A DNA stretch of 64,000 nt. It comes from Chitinophaga lutea (GTDB lineage Bacteria > Bacteroidota > Bacteroidia > Chitinophagales > Chitinophagaceae). Positions within the stretch are counted from its first letter, which is position 1, and every line of letters begins with the position of its first letter. Below, in pieces: positions 10,301 to 18,006 of this stretch. The notes under the pieces were generated by a model. The model did not search any database. It saw only the letters and a program-made list of their open reading frames with translations, and was not told where the DNA came from. The position numbers and the translations under genes were made by a program. Location of the stretch: NCBI RefSeq assembly GCF_003813775.1, contig NZ_RPDH01000003.1, positions 496,001 through 560,000 of the forward strand. The letters run 5' to 3'.

Positions 10301-10644
10301 GATTTGCGGCAGTGAGCTTTCCGCTGAACGGTAAAAGAGCCCCGGCGAAAATCAGCGTGCTGAAAGAAGGGATGCAGTCGGTCGATTTCGGGCCGGGCAT
10401 CGGTATGTGCTACGTTTTCCGTATCCGTTCGCCTTTCGGCTGGGATTCGATATACGGTTATCTCGAATCCACCTTGTCCGACGGCGCAAAAGTAACCGTC
10501 AACATGAACCACAGTGAAGACACGCTGACGGCGTACCCGTTTGAATGGTCGTTCCACCCGTTGCAGGCAGGAGAGGAGGCGAACGTGAAAGTGGTGGTGA
10601 CAACGAAAGACGGCAGAACATTTGAAAAGAACCTGATACTCTGA
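7324..10644 (+). CDS. Large secreted alpha/alpha-toroid-like protein with N-terminal CBM6/35-like module, paralogue B
   Basis: Secreted protein of 1106 residues with a clear signal peptide (LLIWMLLVAAGMMPAAAQ). Residues ~20-160 resemble a carbohydrate-binding beta-sandwich of the CBM6/CBM35 type (start YFIEAEDFRIRGGW, then TPGTYTVWARTID and a Cys-free core). A beta-rich domain follows, then a helical toroid-like region (~480-900) and a C-terminal beta region. The motif MDYLVTEIMQRSGGKVRFP matches paralogues A and C; the stretches SNWAPHLLRL and GRFTNYPGYY match C more closely (NYAPWMLRI, GRYRSFPGYH). Enzyme activity on an acidic or esterified glycan is inferred from context only. It lies between paralogue A (3 bp gap) and the SGNH hydrolase (20 bp gap). 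Confidence 0.75.
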   Translation: MKGLLIWMLLVAAGMMPAAAQRSYFIEAEDFRIRGGWIAEKPPGVEVSGQQILRVLSGGVKAADALTMIRIATPGTYTVWARTIDYPADRPGTRLFRVLVNDVPMENESGKHGKEGYHWEKAGIARLDTGENVIQLRDSRGNFARVDAVFLTAENIDPATANLQPYKTAHLSISTTPAPQPATPVVKIPEGAAVAATLENEFLKLEFVKAGHLAARTAVKQSGSWQYLREGMEEHRLLLLSADNPQITFGGFFPGWNGSLGFSNFTCRGKNYTIMEPENLRNPFLSGTLTAFQATAAEPAGKHRLVVTYQSRDGQTIKGTWELLPGHRHLQLNLQYTAPKAAYYSLVVTAFQGMAPQRVAEIQLPPMFQYQRIPEQPMILASAMMPQPLAMAELKEQPLTTFITGVREGFPLDWAMSATSVMGFGIKNERNEVQPVALSPVPGLKDAKLAAGQSLQRSFAVGAMPSGWNDALEYISDSIYAVKDYRRQQLSLTETMFNITDLLRNDTAAGWAPALKGFYDIEADPHAAPTVVQSAPLAVVATAILGRDEDFYIRRALPTIEYTLSRSGFRWAQKGMSKKAGTLSPYGSQYTTAYYEGLYRLLGETNPWLKKIALPNNSIRDAKGYSVVIPAWTQELAAYRLTGQRSWLDAAAAHADAFISSEVHGTKTVPLSKQPFYNTSFYAYWWDFTDLFDATGNTAYLKAAADAAFHTLAGVRSYPAIKDTLQTIHPGNVYEGNTTMWWKGGVRYRLGFPRRAGDAPEKKVPESLVSPVGLGFEQPFTFFDPGKLVRHVFMSNWAPHLLRLHAQAPRKIFETYARNAVIGRFTNYPGYYATGFTDITMQPDFPYKGPDVSSIYYHHIPPHLAFTMDYLVTEIMQRSGGKVRFPYAKQDGFVWFNNRIFGAGKGTVMDDAGVSLWLKRGLVTIDNPAVNYVTAVSDKRFWILLTSEADEALSCNITLGNEAPVADNAAPTAYQTESAVTGRKVTVNVGAKGFAAVSFPLNGKRAPAKISVLKEGMQSVDFGPGIGMCYVFRIRSPFGWDSIYGYLESTLSDGAKVTVNMNHSEDTLTAYPFEWSFHPLQAGEEANVKVVVTTKDGRTFEKNLIL

Positions 10645-10664
10645 CATTGCAGAAACACATCACC

Positions 10665-12053
10665 ATGAGCCACACAAGGATAATCGGGAGCATCATGCTG
10701 TTGCTGGCATCCGGCGCTGCGTTGGCGCAGGGCAATAACGATCTGATTGCCGCTTCGCAGGCAGGGGCGTCGCCGTTGTACTTCCAGCCCGCGGCCAATA
10801 CCGCACTGGTGAGCCCCGGTGCATTTTACAACGAAAAGGAATGTGCCCCGCGCAACGGGTTGCCTGCGTTCTTCAAAAAAGCGGCGGCCGGTAAACCGTT
10901 GCTGATCGGCTTCATCGGCGGCAGTATTACCCAGGGCAACGCCGGTTACCGCCCGCAAACGCTGCGGTATATACAGGCCATGTATCCGGGAACCGATATC
11001 AAAGCACTGAATGCCGGCGTGTCCGGTACCGGCACCGACCTTGGCGCCTGCCGCGTGAAAGAACAATTGCTGCAACACCGCCCCGACCTGGTGTTCGTGG
11101 AATTCGCCGTGAACGGCGCCTATGCGGAAGGCATGGAAGGCATCGTGCGGCAGGTGAAAAAAAGCGGGGCGGAAGTTTGCCTGATTTATACCATCACCGG
11201 TGCACATACAAAAATATACGCAGCAGGGAAGGTGCCAGAGAATGTGGCGGGTCTGGAGAAGATCGCCGCGCATTACGGCGTGCCGTCCATTCATCTCGGT
11301 ATGGAAGCCTCCATGCTGGAGCAGCAGGGGCGCCTGTTGTGGAAAGGAGCAGCCGGCGATACGGCCGGTCATATCCTTTTTTCGACAGATGGTGTGCACC
11401 CCCTCGATGCCGGCGGCAATTTGTATGCGGCCGCCATTGCGAGAGGGATGGAGAAAATCAAGAAGGAAAAACCCACCGGCGGCAACAAACAGTTGCCCGC
11501 GCCGGTTTTTGCAGATAATTGGGAGGATGCGGGCATGTATGCGCCGCGCGACATCGCTGTTTTCAGCAAAGGCTGGGAACCGGTGATCATCCAACAGTTT
11601 GCGCCCTGGTTCCCCCAAATCGAAAAAGCATCCACGCCCGGTGAATCTTTCACGTTCCGCTTCAGGGGAACCGGCTTCGGCATTTTTGATGTGGGCGGAC
11701 CGGAAGCAGGGCAGGTCACCATCGAAGTGAACGGCAAGTCGATGCAGGTGCAGCCGCCCCTGGTGCCGGGCACGCAGGTGTACCGGCTGGCGGAAGGCGA
11801 CAGCCTGCCCGTGAACCGTTTCAACGTGTATTGCAACAACCGTTACCGCGGCCAGCACCAGTTTTTTACGCTGCCCTCCGGCGATTACACCGTCACCATC
11901 CGCCTATCGGGCCGGAAAGCAGATAAGCGCACCATACTGGGTCCGGAACAGGTGGACGATATTACGAAGCATCCCGAGAAGTACGACCAGACGGTATTGT
12001 ACCTCGGCAGGATACTCATTAAAGGAACGCTGCAGTTAAACGGAAACCGGTGA
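10665..12053 (+). CDS. Secreted SGNH/GDSL-type hydrolase (probable carbohydrate esterase)
   Basis: Exported protein of 462 residues whose N-terminal ~270 residues form an SGNH hydrolase. Block I reads IGFIGGSITQG (nucleophile Ser87), the GxND-like block is FVEFAVNGAYA, and block V reads STDGVHPLDAGG (Asp242 and His245 of the triad). The remaining ~190 residues form a beta-rich domain with FRFRGTGFGIFDVGG, probably a sandwich that helps bind the substrate. Family members in PULs often remove acetyl or similar ester groups from glycans, and this would fit a role beside the toroid proteins. ATG 10665 gives the signal peptide SIMLLLASGAALAQ; a TTG start 18 bp earlier is less likely. It probably ends the first transcription unit of the locus. 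Confidence 0.88.
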   Translation: MSHTRIIGSIMLLLASGAALAQGNNDLIAASQAGASPLYFQPAANTALVSPGAFYNEKECAPRNGLPAFFKKAAAGKPLLIGFIGGSITQGNAGYRPQTLRYIQAMYPGTDIKALNAGVSGTGTDLGACRVKEQLLQHRPDLVFVEFAVNGAYAEGMEGIVRQVKKSGAEVCLIYTITGAHTKIYAAGKVPENVAGLEKIAAHYGVPSIHLGMEASMLEQQGRLLWKGAAGDTAGHILFSTDGVHPLDAGGNLYAAAIARGMEKIKKEKPTGGNKQLPAPVFADNWEDAGMYAPRDIAVFSKGWEPVIIQQFAPWFPQIEKASTPGESFTFRFRGTGFGIFDVGGPEAGQVTIEVNGKSMQVQPPLVPGTQVYRLAEGDSLPVNRFNVYCNNRYRGQHQFFTLPSGDYTVTIRLSGRKADKRTILGPEQVDDITKHPEKYDQTVLYLGRILIKGTLQLNGNR

Positions 12054-12062
12054 CAACAATGG

Positions 12063-12097
12063 TTGGGAATGCTCCCATAAATTGGGAATGTTCCCAC
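12063..12097. promoter_or_regulatory. Two tandem dyads, operator-like
   Basis: Two copies of a dyad lie head-to-tail: TTGGGAATGCTCCCAT (12063-12078) and TTGGGAATGTTCCCAC (12082-12097). Their 19-bp periodicity is close to two helical turns. The inner TGGGAA-TG-TTCCCA is a perfect dyad around a 2-base centre. They lie in the 120-bp gap between the SGNH gene and paralogue C, upstream of a -7 element at 12143, so binding by a dimeric regulator is plausible. The regulator is unknown. Confidence 0.45.
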
Positions 12098-12142
12098 CTT
12101 GTTGAGGACATGGTTTGTATGACAATGCTGTACGCGCAGTAT

Positions 12143-12150
12143 TAAATTTG
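12143..12150 (+). promoter_or_regulatory. Bacteroidota-type -7 element TAAATTTG
   Basis: TAAATTTG matches the Bacteroidota sigma-ABfr -7 consensus TAnnTTTG exactly. A TTTG at 12114-12117 could serve as the -33 element, although the 25-bp spacer is longer than the usual ~20. It would place a transcription start about 17 bp before the ATG at 12174 and make paralogue C plus the oxidoreductase a separate unit. Confidence 0.5.
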
Positions 12151-12173
12151 ACTTTCAGTTGGAAACGCACTTT

Positions 12174-14993
12174 ATGAAAAACGGATCTCCACGTATGATA
12201 ACCTGTCTTTTGTTGCTGAGCCTTGGCGCACAGGCGCAGGTACGCGTGTCGTCCGGCAGCGAAGGAGTTAAGATTACATCGGCTGGTCGTACCTACACAT
12301 TTACGCCCGCTTTCCGGATCCTGTATAATGCCGCCGATCCCGCGATGGCGCTTAAACCGGCCGGCATCCGTAAAGTAGAATACAATGTGCTCACCTGGAA
12401 AGTGACAGACAGCAGCAAAGCGGATTTCATTCAAAAGAAAGTCAATGCCTCGGTGGCCGGCGACGGATTCGACGACCGGATTCTGCGCGCGAAAAGCGAG
12501 TGGCGCACGGCCAGTATTTACAACGCGGGCGAAAGTGTATCACTGCAGGCGAACGGTTTCCGGCAAAATAAAGACACTGTATTTTTTTCATATCCATATA
12601 CCGATGGTTCGCTGAGCGCTTACGTGGCGCTTTCAGCGAAACCATACCCCGTATTGCATTTTACCTTCAGGCCGGGCAAGAGTGGCTATTACAGCATCGG
12701 TTACACCGGCGCGCCTGCTTTCACGAAAGAACAGGTTGCCGGCCTCTGGCAGCCGCTCATCTGGCAGGAGAAACGGGTGCCTGATGCGGCGTATCTCACC
12801 CCGGCATTCATGGCGCCGCTGCCGCTCACCATGGTGAACGACGGCCGCAATACGCTGGGCGTACTCGCCTCGCCGGAACATCTGCCCTTCCAACCTTTGC
12901 CCATGCTGCCCAACAGCCAGTTCGGTGTTGCTGTTAGAAACGAAGAAGGTAAGCTGCAGCCGCAGGTGTATGCGCCCATCCCCGGTGGCGCCGGTTCGCA
13001 CATGAGCAAAGGCGATGTGTTCTCTTTTTCCATGCAACTGGTTGCCGAACCGCAGGATATCACCCATACTTACCAGCATATCGCGCAAAAGATATTCGGT
13101 TTCCGCGACTACCGCCGCAACGATATTGCTTCGCTCAACACGGTGCTGGATAATATGACGGCCTATGCGATGACGCACTACGCCTGGTTTGTAGACAGTC
13201 TCAAAGGGTTCGCCTATTCTACCGATGTACCGGGCGCCGTAAAAAACGTATCGAGCCTCAACCCGCTGGAATTGGCCCTGGTGCGTGACGATTCGGTGAT
13301 GTTCGAAAAACGGGCCTATCCGCTCACGGAGTTTATGCTCAGCCGGGAGAAATTCCTCTTCAGCCTCGACAGCCTGCAGAAAATACAAAGCCCCTCCCGC
13401 CGCCTGAAAGGTCCGGTAGCGCCGCTTTCCGAGCTGGGCGCCCTTTATGCCGTATTCGGTCAATCCAATTCCTTTTACCTGCGCATGATGGAGCGGGAAT
13501 ACAACACGGAGCGCGTACGTAACCTCGACGTGAAAGAAAAAGGCGCCAGCTGGATAAACGCCATGCATCTCTATAAAGCCACCGGCAAACAGGCATATCT
13601 CGCCGCCGCCAGAACGAAGGCAGACGAATACCTGCGGCAGCGGGTGCGGCAGCCGCAAACGGCATTCAACGATCCGTTCGCAGGCAGTTTCTTTTTCTGG
13701 CCGGCCTACACGAACCGCTGGATTGAACTAAGCCAGCTGTACGAGCTGACGGGCGATACGGCCTATCTTAACGCGGCCGTTCAGGGTGCGAGGAATTACA
13801 CCATGTTTACGTGGATGGGCCCGAAGATACCGGACAGCAGTATCACCGTGAACAAAGGCGGCAAAGCGCCGATGTACTGGTACCTGCGTTCGAAAGGCCA
13901 TGCGCAGATGTATTATCCTGAAGAACAGGCGCCGGCGTGGCGTTTGTCGGAAATCGGCCTGACCCCGGAGTCTTCCGGTACGTCCACCGGCCACCGCGGC
14001 ATCTTTATGACCAACTATGCACCCTGGATGCTCCGCATCGGGTATTATGCGAAGGACACCTTCCTGATGAACGTTGCGAAAGCGGCGGTGGTAGGGCGGT
14101 ACAGGAGCTTTCCCGGTTATCATATCAACACGGAAAGGACCACCGCCTATGAGCAGGAAAACTTTCCGCTGCACGACCATAAAGCACAAAGCGTCAATTC
14201 ATTCCACTATAACCACATCCTGCCGATGGCGTCGATGCTGATCGATTACCTCGTGACGGATGCGTTCGTGAAAAGTCGCGGACAGATCAGCTTCCCGGCG
14301 GAATACATCGAAGGGTACGCGTACCTGCAGAACAAGTTGTACGGCAGCGCGCCCGGTAAGTTTTATAACGTCGAGGGCGCACAGCTGTGGATGCCGGCAA
14401 AGCTGTTGTCTGCCACCAGCAAGGAACTGAATTACATTGCCGCACGCAAAGGCAACCGGTTGTTGCTGGCATTTACGAACCAGAGCGCGGCGGCAGCGGA
14501 GAGCGGTATCACACTGAACCCCGCGTTGGTAAAAACTGGTGACGGAACGCGCATCACACCGCTCAACGGCGTGAAGGCGGCAGGGAAGGGGAATACTTTC
14601 CGCTTCACCGTACCGCCGAACGGCATCGCGGTGTTTGCGGTGGAAAACGTAACGCCCGTTGTACAGTTCCAGGATAAGATACTGGCAACGGCGAAGGATA
14701 ACGGGAACGACTACGCGGAAATCCCGACGGGCCGGGCCAAAGCCCTGCTGTTTAAGCTGGGCGCATATGGGCGGCGGCTGTTCGTGTACCTGGAAGACGA
14801 TGATAATCAGTGGCGCAGTGTGCGCCTGCATTATACCGATGCGGCCGGCAAAGAGCAGGCGCTGCACGATACCGCCTACCCGTTCGAGTTCACCGTGCCC
14901 CTGCAGCGGGCGTACCCGCTGCAATGCCGGCTGACACTCACCAGGCCGGATGGCTCCGTTGTAACAAGTGAAAAAATAACCATAGGCAATTAA
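12174..14993 (+). CDS. Large secreted alpha/alpha-toroid-like protein, paralogue C
   Basis: Secreted protein of 939 residues with signal peptide MITCLLLLSLGAQAQ after a short charged start. An N-terminal beta-rich domain precedes a helical toroid-like region (AYLAAARTKADEYLRQRV, IELSQLYELTGDTAYLNAA) and a C-terminal beta region. It shares with paralogues A and B the IDYLVTD...SRGQISFP motif, and with B the NYAPWMLRI and GRYRSFPGYH stretches. No CAZy family or catalytic residue can be assigned from reading alone. ATG 12174 is preferred over the in-frame TTG at 12159 because it lies behind the promoter-like element and starts the signal peptide. The FAD-dependent oxidoreductase follows after 9 bp, so the two are probably expressed together. 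Confidence 0.75.
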   Translation: MKNGSPRMITCLLLLSLGAQAQVRVSSGSEGVKITSAGRTYTFTPAFRILYNAADPAMALKPAGIRKVEYNVLTWKVTDSSKADFIQKKVNASVAGDGFDDRILRAKSEWRTASIYNAGESVSLQANGFRQNKDTVFFSYPYTDGSLSAYVALSAKPYPVLHFTFRPGKSGYYSIGYTGAPAFTKEQVAGLWQPLIWQEKRVPDAAYLTPAFMAPLPLTMVNDGRNTLGVLASPEHLPFQPLPMLPNSQFGVAVRNEEGKLQPQVYAPIPGGAGSHMSKGDVFSFSMQLVAEPQDITHTYQHIAQKIFGFRDYRRNDIASLNTVLDNMTAYAMTHYAWFVDSLKGFAYSTDVPGAVKNVSSLNPLELALVRDDSVMFEKRAYPLTEFMLSREKFLFSLDSLQKIQSPSRRLKGPVAPLSELGALYAVFGQSNSFYLRMMEREYNTERVRNLDVKEKGASWINAMHLYKATGKQAYLAAARTKADEYLRQRVRQPQTAFNDPFAGSFFFWPAYTNRWIELSQLYELTGDTAYLNAAVQGARNYTMFTWMGPKIPDSSITVNKGGKAPMYWYLRSKGHAQMYYPEEQAPAWRLSEIGLTPESSGTSTGHRGIFMTNYAPWMLRIGYYAKDTFLMNVAKAAVVGRYRSFPGYHINTERTTAYEQENFPLHDHKAQSVNSFHYNHILPMASMLIDYLVTDAFVKSRGQISFPAEYIEGYAYLQNKLYGSAPGKFYNVEGAQLWMPAKLLSATSKELNYIAARKGNRLLLAFTNQSAAAAESGITLNPALVKTGDGTRITPLNGVKAAGKGNTFRFTVPPNGIAVFAVENVTPVVQFQDKILATAKDNGNDYAEIPTGRAKALLFKLGAYGRRLFVYLEDDDNQWRSVRLHYTDAAGKEQALHDTAYPFEFTVPLQRAYPLQCRLTLTRPDGSVVTSEKITIGN

Positions 14994-15002
14994 AAGACTC
15001 AT

Positions 15003-17279
15003 ATGATAAAGCTGGAAGCGACCGGGCGCCGTTCATTCCCGGAAAAAAACATTGTTGTTGACCTCGTGATCACCGGTGGCGGCCTCTCCGGCGTATGCGC
15101 CGCCATTACCGCCGCGCGCCAGGGACTGAAAGTAGTGTTGGTGCAGGACAGATCTGTGCTCGGCGGAAACGCCAGCAGTGAAGTGAGACTGTGGATCCTC
15201 GGCGCCACCTCGCACATGGGCAATAATAACCGTTGGGCCCGGGAAGGCGGGCTGGTAGACGAAATACTCGTGGAAAACACCTACCGAAACCCCGAAGGCA
15301 ACCCGGTGATCTTCGATATGATCCTGCTCGATAAAGTGGCGCAGGAGCCCAATATCACCCTGCTGCTCAATACCACGGTATATGAGGTGCAGAAAAAGAA
15401 CGACGCCGAAATCAGTGCGTTAAAAGCGTTCTGTAGCCAGAACCAGACGGAATATCTCCTCAGTGCGCCGTTGTTCATCGACGCTTCCGGCGACGGGGTG
15501 GTGGGTTTCCTGGCCGGCGCTGCATTCCGGATGGGCGCCGAGAAAAAAGAAGAACTCGGGGAGCTGTTTGCCCCCTCTGAAGAATATGGCGAACTGCTGG
15601 GCCACAGCCTGTATTTCTACAGCAAGGACACCGGCCGTCCTGTAACGTTCACCCCGCCCGCCTTTGCGCTGGATGATATTACGAAAGTGCCCCGCTATCG
15701 CAGCTTCAACGCGAAGGAATACGGCTGCAAGCTCTGGTGGATTGAATATGGCGGCCGGCTCGATACCGTGCACGACACGGAAACCATCAAATGGGAGCTC
15801 TGGAAAGTAGTCTACGGCGTATGGAACCACATCAAAAACTCCGGTGAGTTTCCCGAAGCGGAAAACCTCACGCTGGAATGGGTGGGCATGATACCCGGCA
15901 AACGCGAAAGCCGCCGCTTCGAGGGGGATTACATGATGCGCCAGCAGGACATTGTGGAACAGCGCGAACATGAAGATGCCGTGGCCTTCGGCGGCTGGTC
16001 GATCGATCTGCACCCGGCCGACGGTGTGTTCAGTGAAAAACCGGGCTGCAACCAGTGGCACAGCAAGGGCATCTACCAGATACCGTACCGCTCCCTGTAC
16101 AGCCGCAACATCAACAACCTGCTCCTGGGCGGCCGCACCATCAGCGCGTCGCACGTGGCGTACGGCTCCACCCGCGTGATGGCCACTGCTGCCCATGTAA
16201 CGCAGGCGGCGGCCATGGCGGCGGTGCTCTGTAAGGAAAACGGGCTGCTCCCCGCCGACATTATCCGCAAAGGCTATACGAAAGAACTGCAGCTGCGCCT
16301 CCTCCGTACCGGCCAGTACATCCCGGGCCTGCGCTACCAGTCCCCGCTCGATCATGCTGCAACCGCCACTATTACGGCCAGCAGCGAGCTGGTGCTGAAC
16401 GAGTTCCCCGGGCAGCCCCTGCTCAAGCCGCTGGAGATTTCCGTGGCGCAGATGATCCCGCTGGCCGCTGGCAAAGTGCCGGAAATGGCTTTCCACGCGG
16501 AAGCAACGGGCAACACCACACTGGAAGTGGAATTGCGCGTCAGCGGCAAAAACGGCAATCATACCCCGGACGAAACCCTCGCCCGGCAAACGATACAGCT
16601 GCACCCCGGCAGAAACTGCCTCCGCCTGCAATTCAACGCGGAGATGAAAGCAGCCGGATATGCATTCGTTACCTTCTTCAAGAACCCGGCTGTGCTGCTC
16701 CACTTCACCGACAAACGCGTCACGGGCATCTTGTCTGTTTTTAACACGGTCAACAAAGCAGTATCCAACTACGGAAAACAAACTCCGCCGGAAGATATCG
16801 GCATGGATGCGTTCGAGTTCTGGTGCCCGCGGCGCCGCCCGGAAGGCCATAATGTGGACTTTAAAGTAGCGGAAGGTCTGAAGATGTTCAGCCCCGAGAA
16901 CGTGCGCAACGGCCTGGAAAGGCCCGTTTCGCAACCGAATGCCTGGGTGGCCGGCTGGGACGACCCGAAGCCCGCCCTCACCTTGTCGTGGAACGAGCCG
17001 AAAGCCATCAGCGACATCGAGCTGTTCTTCGACACGGACTATGATCATCCCATGGAATCGGTATTGATGACGCACCCCGAAACAGCGATGCCTTTCTGCG
17101 TCAGGAAGTACCGGGTGAAAGACGAGGCGGGCAACATCCTGGCGGAAAAAACGGACAACTACCAGGCTTACAACCGTATTCAATTGGCCGCCCCGCTGCA
17201 TACCCGCAGGCTGGTGATCGAAGTGGAGCACCCGTCTGACAAGGTGCCGGCGGCAATTTGTGCGGTTAGGTGTTATTAA
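15003..17279 (+). CDS. FAD-dependent oxidoreductase (FAD_oxidored type)
   Basis: Protein of 758 residues with an N-terminal FAD-binding Rossmann motif (DLVITGGGLSGVCAAITAAR, ending near an acidic residue after VVLVQ) and the subfamily hallmark LGGNASSEVRLWILGA. A second FAD contact is FIDASGDGVVGFLAGA, and the GGRTISASHVAYGSTRVMAT stretch resembles the C-terminal part of the cofactor domain. Residues after ~480 are beta-rich and look like a discoidin-type sandwich. No signal peptide is visible, so a cytoplasmic location is likely. Such oxidoreductases are frequent in Bacteroidota and Planctomycetota glycan loci but their reactions are mostly unknown; oxidation of an imported sugar or uronate is inference. 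It ends region 1. Confidence 0.85.
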   Translation: MIKLEATGRRSFPEKNIVVDLVITGGGLSGVCAAITAARQGLKVVLVQDRSVLGGNASSEVRLWILGATSHMGNNNRWAREGGLVDEILVENTYRNPEGNPVIFDMILLDKVAQEPNITLLLNTTVYEVQKKNDAEISALKAFCSQNQTEYLLSAPLFIDASGDGVVGFLAGAAFRMGAEKKEELGELFAPSEEYGELLGHSLYFYSKDTGRPVTFTPPAFALDDITKVPRYRSFNAKEYGCKLWWIEYGGRLDTVHDTETIKWELWKVVYGVWNHIKNSGEFPEAENLTLEWVGMIPGKRESRRFEGDYMMRQQDIVEQREHEDAVAFGGWSIDLHPADGVFSEKPGCNQWHSKGIYQIPYRSLYSRNINNLLLGGRTISASHVAYGSTRVMATAAHVTQAAAMAAVLCKENGLLPADIIRKGYTKELQLRLLRTGQYIPGLRYQSPLDHAATATITASSELVLNEFPGQPLLKPLEISVAQMIPLAAGKVPEMAFHAEATGNTTLEVELRVSGKNGNHTPDETLARQTIQLHPGRNCLRLQFNAEMKAAGYAFVTFFKNPAVLLHFTDKRVTGILSVFNTVNKAVSNYGKQTPPEDIGMDAFEFWCPRRRPEGHNVDFKVAEGLKMFSPENVRNGLERPVSQPNAWVAGWDDPKPALTLSWNEPKAISDIELFFDTDYDHPMESVLMTHPETAMPFCVRKYRVKDEAGNILAEKTDNYQAYNRIQLAAPLHTRRLVIEVEHPSDKVPAAICAVRCY

Positions 17280-17368
17280 TTAATGGCGGTTACCGGGGAA
17301 ACGGAAAATGTCAGAATCACCCCCCTGGAATGTCGCGAACACCGACCATCGCGTTCATGGATTGATCC

Positions 17369-17376
17369 TAAGTTTG
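17369..17376 (+). promoter_or_regulatory. Bacteroidota-type -7 element TAAGTTTG
   Basis: TAAGTTTG fits the TAnnTTTG consensus exactly and lies 32 bp before the ATG of the DoxX-like gene, giving a leader of about 25-30 bases. No TTTG is visible at the -33 position. It supports ATG 17409 as the start. Confidence 0.5.
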
Positions 17377-17408
17377 TACCATCAACACAAACACTAAAAA
17401 AGATTACC

Positions 17409-17819
17409 ATGAAACCGAAAACAATTAGAATAACGTATTGGATCGCCACCGGCATTTTCGCATTATTGATGATCGCGGACGGCATCGCCGGCGTTACCCG
17501 CCAGCAGGCAGGGATAGACGCAATGGGCATGCTGGGTTACCCGGTGTATTTCCTGAGCATCGTGGGCGGCGCCAAATTACTGGGAGCCGTGGCCATCCTG
17601 CAGAACAGATTCCGCCTGATCAAGGAATGGGCCTACGCGGGATTTACCTTTAATTTCCTGGCGGCCTCTGTATCGTGGGCATTTGCCGGATTCGGCGCCT
17701 TCGAAACCACCTTTCCGCTGATCATCCTGGGCATCATGTGCGTCCCGTATTTTTTCTGGAAAAAATACAACCGCGTGCAGCACGATAAAGGGTATTCATC
17801 GGACTTCGCCATCGCTTAA
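17409..17819 (+). CDS. DoxX-like small integral membrane protein
   Basis: Membrane protein of 136 residues with four hydrophobic segments (ITYWIATGIFALLMIADGIA, PVYFLSIVGGAKLLGAVAIL, AYAGFTFNFLAASVSWAFAG, TFPLIILGIMCVPYFF). The order and the GGAKLLGA and KEWAYAGF stretches match the DoxX-like family (PF13564 type), whose role in Bacteroidota is unclear. ATG 17409 is chosen because it follows the promoter-like element; the frame is open upstream to 17283 but that part has no membrane or signal character. It stands alone between the oxidoreductase and the CoA-transferase gene and is followed by a terminator hairpin. Confidence 0.8.
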   Translation: MKPKTIRITYWIATGIFALLMIADGIAGVTRQQAGIDAMGMLGYPVYFLSIVGGAKLLGAVAILQNRFRLIKEWAYAGFTFNFLAASVSWAFAGFGAFETTFPLIILGIMCVPYFFWKKYNRVQHDKGYSSDFAIA

Positions 17820-17842
17820 CATATTTTTCGGGATAAAAGGCC

Positions 17843-17880
17843 GCGGCCCGCTGGTGCAATACCGGCGGGCCGCACTGTTT
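17843..17880 (+). terminator. Probable intrinsic terminator after the DoxX-like gene
   Basis: A 9-bp GC-rich stem, GCGGCCCGC (17843-17851) with GCGGGCCGC (17865-17873), encloses a 13-base loop and is followed by a short T stretch (TGTTTT). It lies 24 bp after the stop codon at 17819. Confidence 0.65.
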
Positions 17881-17964
17881 TCCTGAACTTATCCGCCGCA
17901 CGTCTTGTTGTGGATTAGGCCCGGCGATGACGGCCGTCATCTTTCGTGCCCGCCGGGCAGGGTA

Positions 17965-17990
17965 ATTTTATAAATCGTATATTATAAAAT
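17965..17990. promoter_or_regulatory. AT-rich perfect dyad upstream of the CoA-transferase gene
   Basis: ATTTTATAA (17965-17973) and TTATAAAAT (17982-17990) form a perfect 9-bp inverted repeat with an 8-base spacer. The dyad ends 16 bp before the ATG at 18007, a position suited to an operator. It is AT-rich in an otherwise GC-rich window, so it may also be the promoter core. Confidence 0.45.
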
Positions 17991-18006
17991 AAAATCGTCA
18001 GCACCC

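Noticed and set aside
15420..17231. Open frame of 603 codons on the - strand
   Set aside because: It is antisense to the FAD oxidoreductase and has shadow-type composition.
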